Assembly: GCF_900115005.1 (NCBI RefSeq)
Contig: NZ_FOUY01000049.1
Location: 1 to 41,649, forward strand
Direction of reading: 5' to 3'
Length of the DNA: 41,649 bases
DNA from: Pseudonocardia ammonioxydans
Lineage (GTDB): Bacteria > Actinomycetota > Actinomycetes > Mycobacteriales > Pseudonocardiaceae
Shown piece after piece: positions 7,498 through 16,185 of this stretch; position 1 is the stretch's first letter; every line of letters starts with the position of its first letter. Under the pieces are notes generated by a model. The model had not been told where the DNA came from. It searched no databases and was given only the letters and a program-made list of their open reading frames with translations. Position numbers and translations under genes: made by a program.

Positions 7498-8707
7498 TCA
7501 GGACTGGTTCAAAGGAGCACTCGGGGACATCGCCACCCTCGAATACGGAGCCGCGCTCCCTGCGACTGCTCGTTCCGGCGATGACTTTCCCGTCTTCGGC
7601 TCCAACGGGGAGGTTGGGCGGCATAACGCAGCACTAGTTGAAGGGCCGGGAATTGTCGTGGGACGCAAGGGCACTGTCGGTGCCATAGCGTGGTCCCCTA
7701 CTGACTTCTGGCCAATCGATACGACATACTACGTCCAGGCCCCACCTCATATAGACATGAGATGGCTCTATTGGGCCATGTCGGAGCTTGGCCTCCAGCA
7801 CCTCGATTCTTCGACAGGGGTCCCAGGACTTAATCGAAACGACGCCTACGAGTTGCCAATAAGGGTGCCATCCTTAAGTGGGCAGCACCGAGTGGCGAGC
7901 GTACTCGACGCACTTGAAAATCAGATCCGACTGACCGAGACAGCGGCATCGAAATTGCGGTCTACGTTCGTCGGTCTTCTCTGTCACCTGCTTTCTCGGG
8001 GCGCGCGGTCAGATTCTGGGGAACTAGGTAGTTCTGTGATGGAACTGGGTCATGAGTCCATTACCCTGCCAAGGCGATGGACGATCGAACCTATTAGTCA
8101 GCTCCTCGGATCCGTCGACCCAGCTATGCGCAGTGGCCCGTTCGGTAGTGCACTCCTAAAGCATGAGCTTGTTGCCTCGGGAGTGCCGCTCCTTGGAATC
8201 GATAACGTGCACGTCGATCGATTCGTCGCCGATTTCAAGCGCTTCGTGACGCCTGCGAAGGCGGCCGAACTATCCCGCTACCGCGTCCGACCGGCTGACG
8301 TGATGATCACCATCATGGGCACCGTCGGGCGCTCATGTTTGGTTCCCGAGAATATCGGACTTGCCCTGTCGTCGAAGCATGTCTGGACCTTGACGTTCGA
8401 TGGTTCTCGCTATCGCCCGTACCTGGCTAGCATGCAATTGAATCATGCCCCCTGGGCTCGGGCCCATCTACGCCGGGACGAACAGGGAGGAATTATGAGC
8501 GCGATTCGGTCTGACACGCTCAAGACCTTGATGCTTCCGACCCCTCCAATCGACGAGCAGATTGAGATCGAAACGATCTTGAGGGAAGCCGAGTCCAAGA
8601 TTTCTAAGCAGGAGCAGGCGTTGAAGAAGCTCCGCGCGCTGAAGGCGGGACTCGCGGATGATCTCCTGACTGGCCGCGTAAGCGTGCCTGCCGAGGTTGC
8701 GTCATGA
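7490..8707 (+). CDS. hsdS: type I specificity subunit HsdS
   Basis: A 405-aa specificity protein with two target recognition domains, each followed by a conserved helix. TRD1 is about residues 5-130 (FKGALGDIATLEYG, VVGRKGTVGAI), with spacer helix QHRVASVLDALENQIRLTETAASKL. TRD2 is about 190-335 (SGPFGSALLKHELV, MGTVGRSCLVP), with C-terminal helix EQALKKLRALKAGLADDLLTGRV. ATG 7490 has aggag 7 bases upstream and overlaps the hsdM stop by 8 bases. The gene is visibly less GC-rich than hsdM and hsdR, as expected for a subunit whose TRDs are exchanged between strains. The two TRDs together would read a bipartite sequence, which cannot be predicted here. Confidence 0.93.
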   Translation: MSDQDWFKGALGDIATLEYGAALPATARSGDDFPVFGSNGEVGRHNAALVEGPGIVVGRKGTVGAIAWSPTDFWPIDTTYYVQAPPHIDMRWLYWAMSELGLQHLDSSTGVPGLNRNDAYELPIRVPSLSGQHRVASVLDALENQIRLTETAASKLRSTFVGLLCHLLSRGARSDSGELGSSVMELGHESITLPRRWTIEPISQLLGSVDPAMRSGPFGSALLKHELVASGVPLLGIDNVHVDRFVADFKRFVTPAKAAELSRYRVRPADVMITIMGTVGRSCLVPENIGLALSSKHVWTLTFDGSRYRPYLASMQLNHAPWARAHLRRDEQGGIMSAIRSDTLKTLMLPTPPIDEQIEIETILREAESKISKQEQALKKLRALKAGLADDLLTGRVSVPAEVAS

Positions 8708-11700
8708 ACAAGGGTCCGGAGTACCTTGAGGTCGAGAAGCCTCTCCTAAACCAGCTGTCCGGTCTCGGTTGGCAAGTCGTCGAGGGGTCGAAATCAGACC
8801 CGGCTGTCACGCAGCGCGACTCCTTCCGCGGCTCGATCCTCGAATACCAGCTGCGCGCGTCCCTGCTCAAGATCAATCGCGGTCCAGATGGTTCGCTGTG
8901 GCTTGACGATGCGCGCCTGGCCGAGGTCGTCTCGGCGCTCACGCGCTCCGAAGTAGGCAGGCTAATCGAGCTCAACCAGCGGATGACCGAGCGCCTCCTT
9001 GAGGGCGTGCCCGTGGCGGGACTACCGGACTGGGATCAGGGACGCTCCCAACGCGTCCGGCTAATTGACTTCGATAACCCAGCCAACAACGACTTCCTGG
9101 CGATCAGCCAATTCCGGGTGGATGAGCCCGGCGGCCAGGCCAAGAAGTTCGTGGCTCCGGACGTCGTGTTGTTTGTCAATGGCATCCCGCTCGTGGTTAT
9201 CGAGTGTAAGAGCCCATACATCACTGACCCAATGGCCGAGGGCATCACCCAGCTACGTCGCTACGCCAACCAACGTCACCTCGGCCTGCCCGAGGGCAAC
9301 GAGCAGTTGTTCTGGACTAACCAATTCGTCGTCTCGACGTACGGCGACAAGGCTTGCGTTGCGACCTTCACCGCTGGACCGGAGCACTTCCTGGAGTGGA
9401 AGGATGCCTTCCCACAGACGCGTGACGAGCTGGCAGCACAGCTCGGCAAACCCGCGGCGGAGCTGACGGGTCAAGAGCTGCTGGTTGCCGGAATGCTAGC
9501 GCCGTCCAATCTGCTCGACCTCGTCCGGCACTACACCCTCTTCACGGAGGTCAACGGCCGGCGGATCAAGATCGTCGCCCGCTACCAGCAGTTCCGCGCG
9601 GTCGGCCGGGCGGTCAGACGCCTTCGGACCGGGAAGACGCGAGCCCAAGACGGTGAGAGCGACCGCCGTGGCGGGTTGATCTGGCACACCCAAGGCTCGG
9701 GTAAGTCCTTGACCATGGTGTTCCTGGTGCGGGCGATGCGCTCGGATCCGGCGCTACGCGCCTTTAAGGTCGTGGTCATCACTGACCGGACCGACCTCGA
9801 AAAGCAGCTCGCCGAGACCGCTAAGCTCTCCAGTGAGGGCGTTGTCCGGGCACGACGCACGGCTCAGCTGCGGACCATTCTGGCGGAGAAGGGTCCTGTG
9901 CTCGTCTTCGCCATGATCCAGAAGTATCGGGAGACGGATACCGCTGCTGCGAGTGAGATCCGGATGGCCGCGGACGAGAAGAACGAGGCGCTCGGTGTCT
10001 TGAACACGGACGAGACCGTCGTGATCCTCGTCGACGAGGCGCACCGCTCTCAAACCTCGACGCTGCACGCCAACCTCATGGCAGCGCTGCCGAACGCCGC
10101 CAAGATCGGCTTCACCGGCACCCCGATCATGCGCAAGGGCAAGAAGCGCACCGACGCCATTTTCGGGTCTTTCATCGACAAATACACGATCCGTCAGGCG
10201 GAGCACGACGGCGCCGTCGTCCCCATCTTCTACGAGGGACGCACGGCCAAGGGAGCGGTGGCAGGTGGGAGCGACCTGGACGAACTGTTCGAGGACATGT
10301 TCGCCGAGCACACCGCCGAGGAGATCGAGAAACTAAAGGCGCGCTACGCCACGACCGGCGCGGTGCTGGAGGCGCCGAAACTCATCGCAGCCAAGGCGAA
10401 GTCGATTCTTTCGCACTACGTGTCGACGGTGATGCCTGGCGGCTTCAAGGCGCAGCTGTCAGCTACCAGCCGCCTGGCCACGGTTCGGTACCGCGAGGCG
10501 CTCCTCGCCGCGCGGGATGACCTCATCGCTCAGATCGAGCGCCTGCCGGAGCACGTCGTGCGTGGGGCCGAGGACGGCAGCTTGGATATTGACGTCCTTG
10601 ATCGGCGCAAGCAGGTCCTGGTCCGCGCCTTGCCACACCTTGATCTCATCCGGATCCTGGACTTCGTCCCGGTCATCTCTAGCAGCAACAATGATGCCCC
10701 GACCTGGCTGCAGTGGACAGACAAGTCCCGCCAGGACACGGTCATCGCCGAGTTCAAGAAGCCGCTAGGTCTCCCAGGCGAGCAGGCGAGTCCCGTTGCC
10801 TTCCTGTTGGTACGCACCATGCTACTGACCGGCTTTGACGCCCCGGTCGAGCAGGCGCTCTACCTCGACCGCTTTATCCAGGACGCTGAGTTGCTCCAAG
10901 CCGTCGCACGTGTCAACCGGACCACCCCGGGCAAGGCCGCCGGCCTCCTTGTCGATTACTTCGGCGTTGGCGCCCACCTCCAGAAGGCGCTGCAGGCTTA
11001 CGCGCCCGAGGATGCCGAAGATGCAGTTGGGGCTTTGGCCTCGATCACCGACGAGGTGCCTAAGCTGCGTGACCGACACGCCCGGACGGTGGGGCTCTTT
11101 GCTCAGGCGGGTATCGAAACGTTCGACCGTGATGAGGACATCGAGGCCTGCGTCGACGTGCTTTCGGAGGACGCCCTTAGGGCCCGGTTTGGTGTGCTGC
11201 TCAAACAGTTCCTCACCACGCTCGACACCATCCTACCCCGGCCGGAGGCGCTGTCATTCACGGCCGACGCCAAGCGGCTCGGCTTGATCCAAAGGGTCGC
11301 GTGGCGACGCTACCGCGACGACGGTCTCGGAGACTTCAACGCCTCGCTATATGGCGAGAAAGTGCGTGCGCTGATCGACGAGCACGTCATGGCGCTCGAC
11401 ATCGCGACCAAGATCCCGCCCGTCTCGGTCACTGACCCGGACTTCCTCGCGAAGGTTAAGGGCCTTACCTCCGATAGGGCGAAGGCCTCGGAGATGGAGC
11501 ACGCCCTGCGGTTCCACATTCGGACGAACTTCGACGAAGATCCCGCGCGTTACACCAAGCTCTCCGAGCGCCTCGACGAGATCCTGAAGACGCTTACTGG
11601 GAAGTGGGAACAGCTCAGCCTCGCGCTTGAGGTGCTGCTCCGTGATGTCGCCGACGAGTCGGCCACCGAGCGAGTGCACGAGGACCCCCTGGTGGCTCGC

Positions 11701-12003
11701 TTCTACGGCCTTCTGGAGAGCGAGTTCGCCTCCAGCGCTAGCCTGCCGGAGGAGGTCCGCGTCGACATCATGCATCTCGCCGAAGGCGTCGTAGTCGAGG
11801 TGACCCGGCACGCGGGGATCGTCCGGTTCTGGAACAACCCGCACGCCCAGGACCAGCTCCGTAAGGACATCGTCTACACGCTGGACGAACGCGATTTGTT
11901 TCCGTTCGCCGAACAGGCAGCTATTGCTGATCGCCTCATGGAGCTCGCGCGGGCCAACCAGTCTTTGATCAGAGAGCGACTCCGTGCGCGAGGGAACTCA
12001 TGA
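8704..12003 (+). CDS. hsdR: type I restriction subunit HsdR
   Basis: A 1099-aa motor/nuclease subunit. The PD-(D/E)xK nuclease lies near the N terminus (PDVVLFVNGIPLVVIECKS, acidic residues about 153 and 167, Lys 169). A superfamily 2 helicase core follows, with Walker A THTQGSGKS-type sequence (HTQGSGKSL, about 328-336), VDEAHRSQ (about 443-450) and GFTGTPI (motif III). The second RecA-like domain has TGFDAP and QAVARVNRT. The C-terminal helical domain assembles onto HsdM. ATG 8704 overlaps the hsdS stop (ATGA), and the gene end overlaps the next start. Length and motif order are normal, so the subunit looks intact. Confidence 0.96.
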   Translation: MNKGPEYLEVEKPLLNQLSGLGWQVVEGSKSDPAVTQRDSFRGSILEYQLRASLLKINRGPDGSLWLDDARLAEVVSALTRSEVGRLIELNQRMTERLLEGVPVAGLPDWDQGRSQRVRLIDFDNPANNDFLAISQFRVDEPGGQAKKFVAPDVVLFVNGIPLVVIECKSPYITDPMAEGITQLRRYANQRHLGLPEGNEQLFWTNQFVVSTYGDKACVATFTAGPEHFLEWKDAFPQTRDELAAQLGKPAAELTGQELLVAGMLAPSNLLDLVRHYTLFTEVNGRRIKIVARYQQFRAVGRAVRRLRTGKTRAQDGESDRRGGLIWHTQGSGKSLTMVFLVRAMRSDPALRAFKVVVITDRTDLEKQLAETAKLSSEGVVRARRTAQLRTILAEKGPVLVFAMIQKYRETDTAAASEIRMAADEKNEALGVLNTDETVVILVDEAHRSQTSTLHANLMAALPNAAKIGFTGTPIMRKGKKRTDAIFGSFIDKYTIRQAEHDGAVVPIFYEGRTAKGAVAGGSDLDELFEDMFAEHTAEEIEKLKARYATTGAVLEAPKLIAAKAKSILSHYVSTVMPGGFKAQLSATSRLATVRYREALLAARDDLIAQIERLPEHVVRGAEDGSLDIDVLDRRKQVLVRALPHLDLIRILDFVPVISSSNNDAPTWLQWTDKSRQDTVIAEFKKPLGLPGEQASPVAFLLVRTMLLTGFDAPVEQALYLDRFIQDAELLQAVARVNRTTPGKAAGLLVDYFGVGAHLQKALQAYAPEDAEDAVGALASITDEVPKLRDRHARTVGLFAQAGIETFDRDEDIEACVDVLSEDALRARFGVLLKQFLTTLDTILPRPEALSFTADAKRLGLIQRVAWRRYRDDGLGDFNASLYGEKVRALIDEHVMALDIATKIPPVSVTDPDFLAKVKGLTSDRAKASEMEHALRFHIRTNFDEDPARYTKLSERLDEILKTLTGKWEQLSLALEVLLRDVADESATERVHEDPLVARFYGLLESEFASSASLPEEVRVDIMHLAEGVVVEVTRHAGIVRFWNNPHAQDQLRKDIVYTLDERDLFPFAEQAAIADRLMELARANQSLIRERLRARGNS

Positions 12004-12707
12004 CCGCCGTCCTGGAACTTGACGGTTTACGCGTACCGGTGGAGATTGGCGGCAGTAGCCGTAGGGCTCGGCTCACAGTTGAAGCCGACGGCTCGCTGCG
12101 CCTGAGGGCTGCCGAGGACGTGCCTACCGAGGAACTGCAGCAGTTCCTGATATCTAAACGCGAGTGGGTCTACGGGAAGTTGGCGGAGAAGGAAGCCCTG
12201 CTGCGCGAGCCCGTAACTAAGGCGTTGGTCGACGGCGAGGGATTTCTGTACCTGGGTCGCAGCCATCGACTGAAGATCGACGACGTAGGCAGCGCTGTCC
12301 GCCTGGAGCACGGTCGATTCGTCCTTCCTCGGCACCTCGTCGAAACAGGGGCGGCGAGTCTGATCGCCTGGTATCAGCGCTGCGGCGAGGCCTGGCTTCG
12401 ACCTCGTTCCAGGGCATGGGCAGAGCGACTACGAGTCGATGCCAGGCTCATCGAGGTGGCAGACCTCGGCCACAAATGGGGAAGCGCGATGGCCGGAGGC
12501 CGAGTGCGCATTCACTGGGCGACCCTCCAGCTGTCACCGATTCTCGTTGATTACGTATTGGTGCACGAACTAGCGCATTTGCGTGAGCCTCACCACGGCC
12601 CCGCATTCTGGCAGCTGCTCGCGCGCGCGATTCCCGACTGCGAAGAGCGCAAACAGGAACTGGCCAAGCAAGGCGCTCGCCTTTGGTTTGGGAAATGTAG
12701 TTCCTGA
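12000..12707 (+). CDS. YgjP/SprT-like zinc metallopeptidase of the R-M operon
   Basis: A 235-aa protein of the DUF45/YgjP M48-like family. The signature VHELAHLREPHHGPAFW near residue 190 gives two zinc-binding histidines, the catalytic Glu and the third His downstream. HKWGSAMAGGRVRIHW is the family's second conserved block. There is no membrane segment. Its ATG overlaps the hsdR stop as ATGA, so it is the last gene of the operon. Such peptidases often travel with type I R-M systems. A role in turning over HsdR (as ClpXP does in enteric bacteria) is inference only. Confidence 0.88.
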   Translation: MTAVLELDGLRVPVEIGGSSRRARLTVEADGSLRLRAAEDVPTEELQQFLISKREWVYGKLAEKEALLREPVTKALVDGEGFLYLGRSHRLKIDDVGSAVRLEHGRFVLPRHLVETGAASLIAWYQRCGEAWLRPRSRAWAERLRVDARLIEVADLGHKWGSAMAGGRVRIHWATLQLSPILVDYVLVHELAHLREPHHGPAFWQLLARAIPDCEERKQELAKQGARLWFGKCSS

Positions 12708-12840
12708 GTCGACGCAGCTCGCTGGTCACCCCCTTAGGGATGGAGTCGGACAACTCCGGTTATTAGAGGTTGACCTTCTCGCTCCGCCTCCTGTTGGGCA
12801 CGTCGATGTGGGCAGCGGAGTACAAGATCGCCCGCACTGC

Positions 12841-12900
12841 GACTGCGCGACAGGCCGCGCGGTCGGTCTCGCGACAGGTGGACGGGATGGCTCGCAGCGG
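12841..12900. repeat. fragment of the 4.1/4.6 kb structured element
   Basis: ggccgcgcggtcgg followed by caggtggacgggatgg matches the right arm of the elements at 4097 and 4607 (gcgcggtcgg identical; caggt.gacgggatg differs at one base). The partner left arm is missing. The surrounding gap 12708-13053 holds no credible gene. Confidence 0.45.
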
Positions 12901-13053
12901 GCTGGGGGAGCGAGCGCCCCCGGAGTACCCCCGGAGATGAACGGCAGAAACTCACGACGAACCGACGCCCGCGAGAGGCGCTCTCGCGAGTCCGCGCAGC
13001 GTACGAGGGGCAACGGCAGGCATCGAGACTCTGCCGAAGTAATGGATCTTGAC

Positions 13054-13091
13054 TCCGCGGGTTCGGGGTTCGATCCCCCGGGGGCCCACAC
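13054..13091 (+). other. tRNA 3'-end fragment, probable AICE attachment site
   Basis: TCCGCGGGTT is followed by a T-arm (CGGGG, loop TTCGATC, CCCCG), the acceptor strand GGGGCCC and a discriminator A. The next bases are CAC, so no CCA is encoded. No D-arm or 5' acceptor strand folds with it upstream, so this is not an intact tRNA gene. It lies 13 bp from the end of the integrase gene, the usual position of an AICE att site. A closely related fragment lies at 25341-25378 with compensatory T-stem changes. Confidence 0.65.
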
Positions 13092-13101
13092 AATCACCAG
13101 G

Positions 13102-14313
13102 TCAGGGCGATGAGTCCGGCTCCGCGTCAAGATCAGAGTACGGTTTTGGGACAGTTTTCGTGTCCTCGGCGAACATTTCCTCCAGGACGTCGGCGGTCTG
13201 ACGGTCGGTGAGCCGTCGCCCGAGGTAGCGGTCCTGAGTCATGCTGATCTTCGCGTGGCCGAGCTGGTCACTGATCTTCCGCGCGGACACGTCGGCGTCG
13301 TCGAGGAAGCTCGCCACCGTCTTCCTGAGGGTGTGACTGACCAGCCCGTCCAGCTCGGCGTCGTCGCGGACCTGGCGCCAGACACGGCGGACGTTCGCGG
13401 GGTCCCGCCAGCCGCCCAGGGAGTCAGGGAACACGGCCTCCACGCCTGGGCCGATCGCCAGGCGCCGGCGCTTGAGCATCGTGACGGCCCACGACGGCAG
13501 CGGGACCATGCGCTCACCCTTGCGCCCGGACTTGGTCGAGGGCAGCCGGAGCAGGCCGACGCCGGTACGGCGGACGAGACGCCAGCGGATGTCGACGGTC
13601 TGTTCGTCGAGGTCGATCTCCGACCAGCCGATGGCCAGGGCCTCACCGATCCGGACGCCGGTCGCGAGCATCATTCGGGTGAGGTCAGGCAGGTCCCAGT
13701 CGCGGGCCTTCTTGCTCTGCCCCACGGCGTCGAGCCAGGCGGTGCGTTCGGCCGCGGTCAGCGAGCGCGGAGGCCGGCGGGGCTCGGAGTCGATCCGGGC
13801 GACCTCCCGGACCGGGTTGTAGGCGATCGCGCCGTGGCGGGCGGCGAGCTTCATGACGCCGGAGATCACGACCTTGGCCGTGCGGGCCCGCGACGCCGAA
13901 CGCTTCTTGATGACGCCCAGGGCGCGGTCGACGACGGGAGTGGTCATCTCCCGAACACGCATCTCGCCGAGCGCGGGTTCGACGTGGCGGCGGTAGATCG
14001 AGGCGTAGATGTCGAGCGTGCCGGGGCTGCGACGGCCGGCGTCCACAGCCTCCCGGACCTCGGCGAGCCACAGCTCGGCGACCTTGGTGAACCGGCTGTC
14101 CGGCACGACCTCGGACTCCTTGACTGGGGCCTGCCGGTCGACGATGGCCGAACGCAAGGACCGGATGGCGGCCGCCTTGCTCTTGCCCCGGCGCTTGACC
14201 TGGCGGGTCCTGCCGTCGAAGTCGCGGTAGTGGGTCCGGGCGATCCAGCTGTCACCATCCTGCCAGGCGGTGATCTTCCCGTAGCTGCCCAGCGGCAGCG
14301 GCGGCCGAGGCAT
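13102..14313 (-). CDS. int: tyrosine-recombinase integrase of the second AICE
   Basis: A 403-aa site-specific recombinase. It has an N-terminal arm-binding domain (YGKITAWQDGDSWIARTHYRD), a SAM-like core-binding domain (KVAELWLAEVREAVDAG), and a C-terminal catalytic domain with Arg in ATGVRIGEALAIGW, the HTLRK box, the LGHAKISMTQDRY segment and the nucleophile Tyr in that block. ATG 14313 was chosen because it overlaps the xis stop as TGATG; the frame is open further upstream inside xis. It integrates and excises the element at the tRNA 3' end 13 bp away, with xis giving direction. Confidence 0.93.
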   Translation of the reverse strand: MPRPPLPLGSYGKITAWQDGDSWIARTHYRDFDGRTRQVKRRGKSKAAAIRSLRSAIVDRQAPVKESEVVPDSRFTKVAELWLAEVREAVDAGRRSPGTLDIYASIYRRHVEPALGEMRVREMTTPVVDRALGVIKKRSASRARTAKVVISGVMKLAARHGAIAYNPVREVARIDSEPRRPPRSLTAAERTAWLDAVGQSKKARDWDLPDLTRMMLATGVRIGEALAIGWSEIDLDEQTVDIRWRLVRRTGVGLLRLPSTKSGRKGERMVPLPSWAVTMLKRRRLAIGPGVEAVFPDSLGGWRDPANVRRVWRQVRDDAELDGLVSHTLRKTVASFLDDADVSARKISDQLGHAKISMTQDRYLGRRLTDRQTADVLEEMFAEDTKTVPKPYSDLDAEPDSSP

Positions 14314-14510
14314 CACGCCACCCCGTCGTCGAGGCCGTCGAGCCACGCAGCGACGTCGACGGGCCGGTAGCGCAGGTGCTTGCCCACCCGGCGGCACGGA
14401 GGCCCGTAGCCGGTCTGACGCCACGAGTAGAGCGTCTGCACCGGCACCCGCAGGTATTCCGAGACGTCCTGCACCGTCCACAGCGGCGCGATGAGCTGCA
14501 TGTCGTCCAT
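14313..14510 (-). CDS. xis: excisionase, MerR-like helix-turn-helix
   Basis: A 65-aa DNA-binding protein of the AlpA/MerR-type HTH (helix_turn_helix_17) family: WTVQDVSEYLRVPVQTLYSWRQTGYGPPCRRVGKHLRYRPVDVAAWL. ATG 14510 has aggag upstream; a second ATG three codons on is possible. It lies between repSA and int and overlaps int by one base. As in pSAM2 it should bend attachment-site DNA and favour excision. Confidence 0.88.
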   Translation of the reverse strand: MDDMQLIAPLWTVQDVSEYLRVPVQTLYSWRQTGYGPPCRRVGKHLRYRPVDVAAWLDGLDDGVA

Positions 14511-14523
14511 GTCGGATCTCCTG

Positions 14524-16185
14524 TCAGGCTGCGTGATCACGAGTTGCCGAACGGTCGGGCGGGGCATCGCTGGTCGCGAGGACGGCGGCGTCGTAGTCGG
14601 CGCGCCATCGGGAGCGTTGGTTGATCGCGTGGAGGAGCAGCACCGCGCGGGGTGGTACGTCACTGTCCCCGGGCCTGGTGGTCTCCCAGGCGAACGGGCC
14701 GTCGTCGACGGCGTAGGCGGGTTGCACCCCGGCGCGGTCGAGGAGTTGCCGAACGAACGCCGTCCGCTCTGCCCGGTGGTCCGAGAGCGACTTGTTCGAC
14801 CACTTCCGCGAGACCAGGACCCGGCGTCCGGCGATGCCGAGGTGCTCGGGCTTGTGGGCTTTGCCCTTGCAATGCCCTGGTGTCGTTCCGGGCCGGGCGC
14901 CCTTGGGCTCGATGCCGTAGATCAGCCAGATCGGGCACCGCGGCGAGCACGGGGTGACGGCGAGTTCGTCGGCCAGGCGTCGGGCGTGCTCGCGCTGCCG
15001 GGTGGTGGCGGTGTCGTCGAGACCGGCGGCGTGCCCGATGGACTTGGTGAGGTACTTGGTCAGGTAGCCGATGTGGCGGCCGGCCTCTTCGGTGCCGCCG
15101 AGGATGCCCTTGACGTGGACCTGCGGCCCGAACACCACCGTGTGCGCCGGGGTGGTCAGGGCGTCGGGGCCGGTGGCCTCGTCCCAGGTCGGCAGCGGCA
15201 CGCGGGTGTCCGGGTCCACGAACGTCTTGTGGTGGTTGTCCCAGCGCGGCAGCCGATCCCCGCGGTAGACGATCTCGTCGTGGGCGGGCCACCACACCTG
15301 GTGGTAGGTCGCAGCGGTGATCGCGCGCAGCTCCGATCGCGGGACGGTGCCGCGGATGGCAGCGTGGAAGTGCGGGGCACCGCGCTTCTGCGGCTCCACG
15401 GTGCCGAAGTACTGCACGTCCCAGCCCACGCAGCGCCGCATGTTCTGCCAGAACCGGTCCAGCAGCTTGGGGAAGTGAATCGCGTCCCGGGCGGCGCGGC
15501 GGTAGTCGTAGGACTCCGGGTCGAGAGCGGCGCCGTGCTTGTCCACCCGCCCGTAGGTGTCCAGGGTCAGGGTGAGGAACGTCGAGGGCCGGTACTTCCC
15601 ACCGAACACCCGGCCGACGGTGCGGTCCTCGACCGGTCGGCGGGGCAGGTTCGGTGCGTCCTGCCGGCGCCGGGTCGAGCGCCGCACGGTCTGCGGGCCG
15701 GGGTCGAGCGGGGCCAGCCGTCCGCGGACACCGAGCGCACGAAGCTCCTGGTCGATCTCGGAGACGGTCTCGCGGATCTCCTCGCACTCCTCGTCATCGC
15801 CCGTGGTGCGGGCGTCGGTGTAGGCGGCGTGCAGGTCCGCCCGCACCGCCATCAGCTCCTTCTGCGCCTCGGACGGATGGGCGGGCTTGCTGATCGGTTC
15901 GTCCTCGAGGTGCCAGCCCTCCCGGCACTGCACCATCCGCAGCCGTCGGGCCTTCTCCGAGCACGGGCGGCACTGGTCCTCCCGTGTCGAGCCGCAGGGC
16001 ACGGGGACGACGTCGACCCGGCCGGTGGTCTCGTCGATGCGGCGCATCGCGAGCGGGCGCACGCAGACGCCGTGATCCTCGGCGAGCCGGGTCGCGACCT
16101 CGTTCGACAGCGCCAGCATCGCCTTCTGGGCCCGGGTCAGCTTGTCCTGGTCGATCGGCTCGACGGGCGCCTCCGGGGCGGTCAC
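14524..16185 (-). CDS. repSA: RepSA-like rolling-circle replication initiator
   Basis: A 553-aa replication initiator of the pSAM2 RepSA family. A cysteine cluster (CGSTREDQCRPCSEKARRLRMVQC, about residues 50-78) suggests a zinc-binding segment. Rolling-circle motifs follow: HUH-type APHFHAAIRG, and the tyrosine motif in HIGYLTKYLTKSI (Y..KY..K). GTG 16185 overlaps the traSA stop as GTGA; the frame extends upstream inside traSA without conserved sequence. It would nick the double-strand origin of the excised circle. Length is normal for the family (about 450-600 aa). Confidence 0.9.
   Translation of the reverse strand: MTAPEAPVEPIDQDKLTRAQKAMLALSNEVATRLAEDHGVCVRPLAMRRIDETTGRVDVVPVPCGSTREDQCRPCSEKARRLRMVQCREGWHLEDEPISKPAHPSEAQKELMAVRADLHAAYTDARTTGDDEECEEIRETVSEIDQELRALGVRGRLAPLDPGPQTVRRSTRRRQDAPNLPRRPVEDRTVGRVFGGKYRPSTFLTLTLDTYGRVDKHGAALDPESYDYRRAARDAIHFPKLLDRFWQNMRRCVGWDVQYFGTVEPQKRGAPHFHAAIRGTVPRSELRAITAATYHQVWWPAHDEIVYRGDRLPRWDNHHKTFVDPDTRVPLPTWDEATGPDALTTPAHTVVFGPQVHVKGILGGTEEAGRHIGYLTKYLTKSIGHAAGLDDTATTRQREHARRLADELAVTPCSPRCPIWLIYGIEPKGARPGTTPGHCKGKAHKPEHLGIAGRRVLVSRKWSNKSLSDHRAERTAFVRQLLDRAGVQPAYAVDDGPFAWETTRPGDSDVPPRAVLLLHAINQRSRWRADYDAAVLATSDAPPDRSATRDHAA

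Noticed and set aside
13054..13091. Functional tRNA gene at 13.05 kb (and the same at 25.34 kb)
   Set aside because: No D-arm, anticodon arm with a proper loop, or matching 5' acceptor strand could be found upstream; only the 3' part is present.
12734..13093. Minus-strand frame beginning MCGPPGDRTPNPRSQDPLL
   Set aside because: This is the usual false protein read from the reverse complement of a tRNA 3' half; the DNA is the att fragment and repeat remains.
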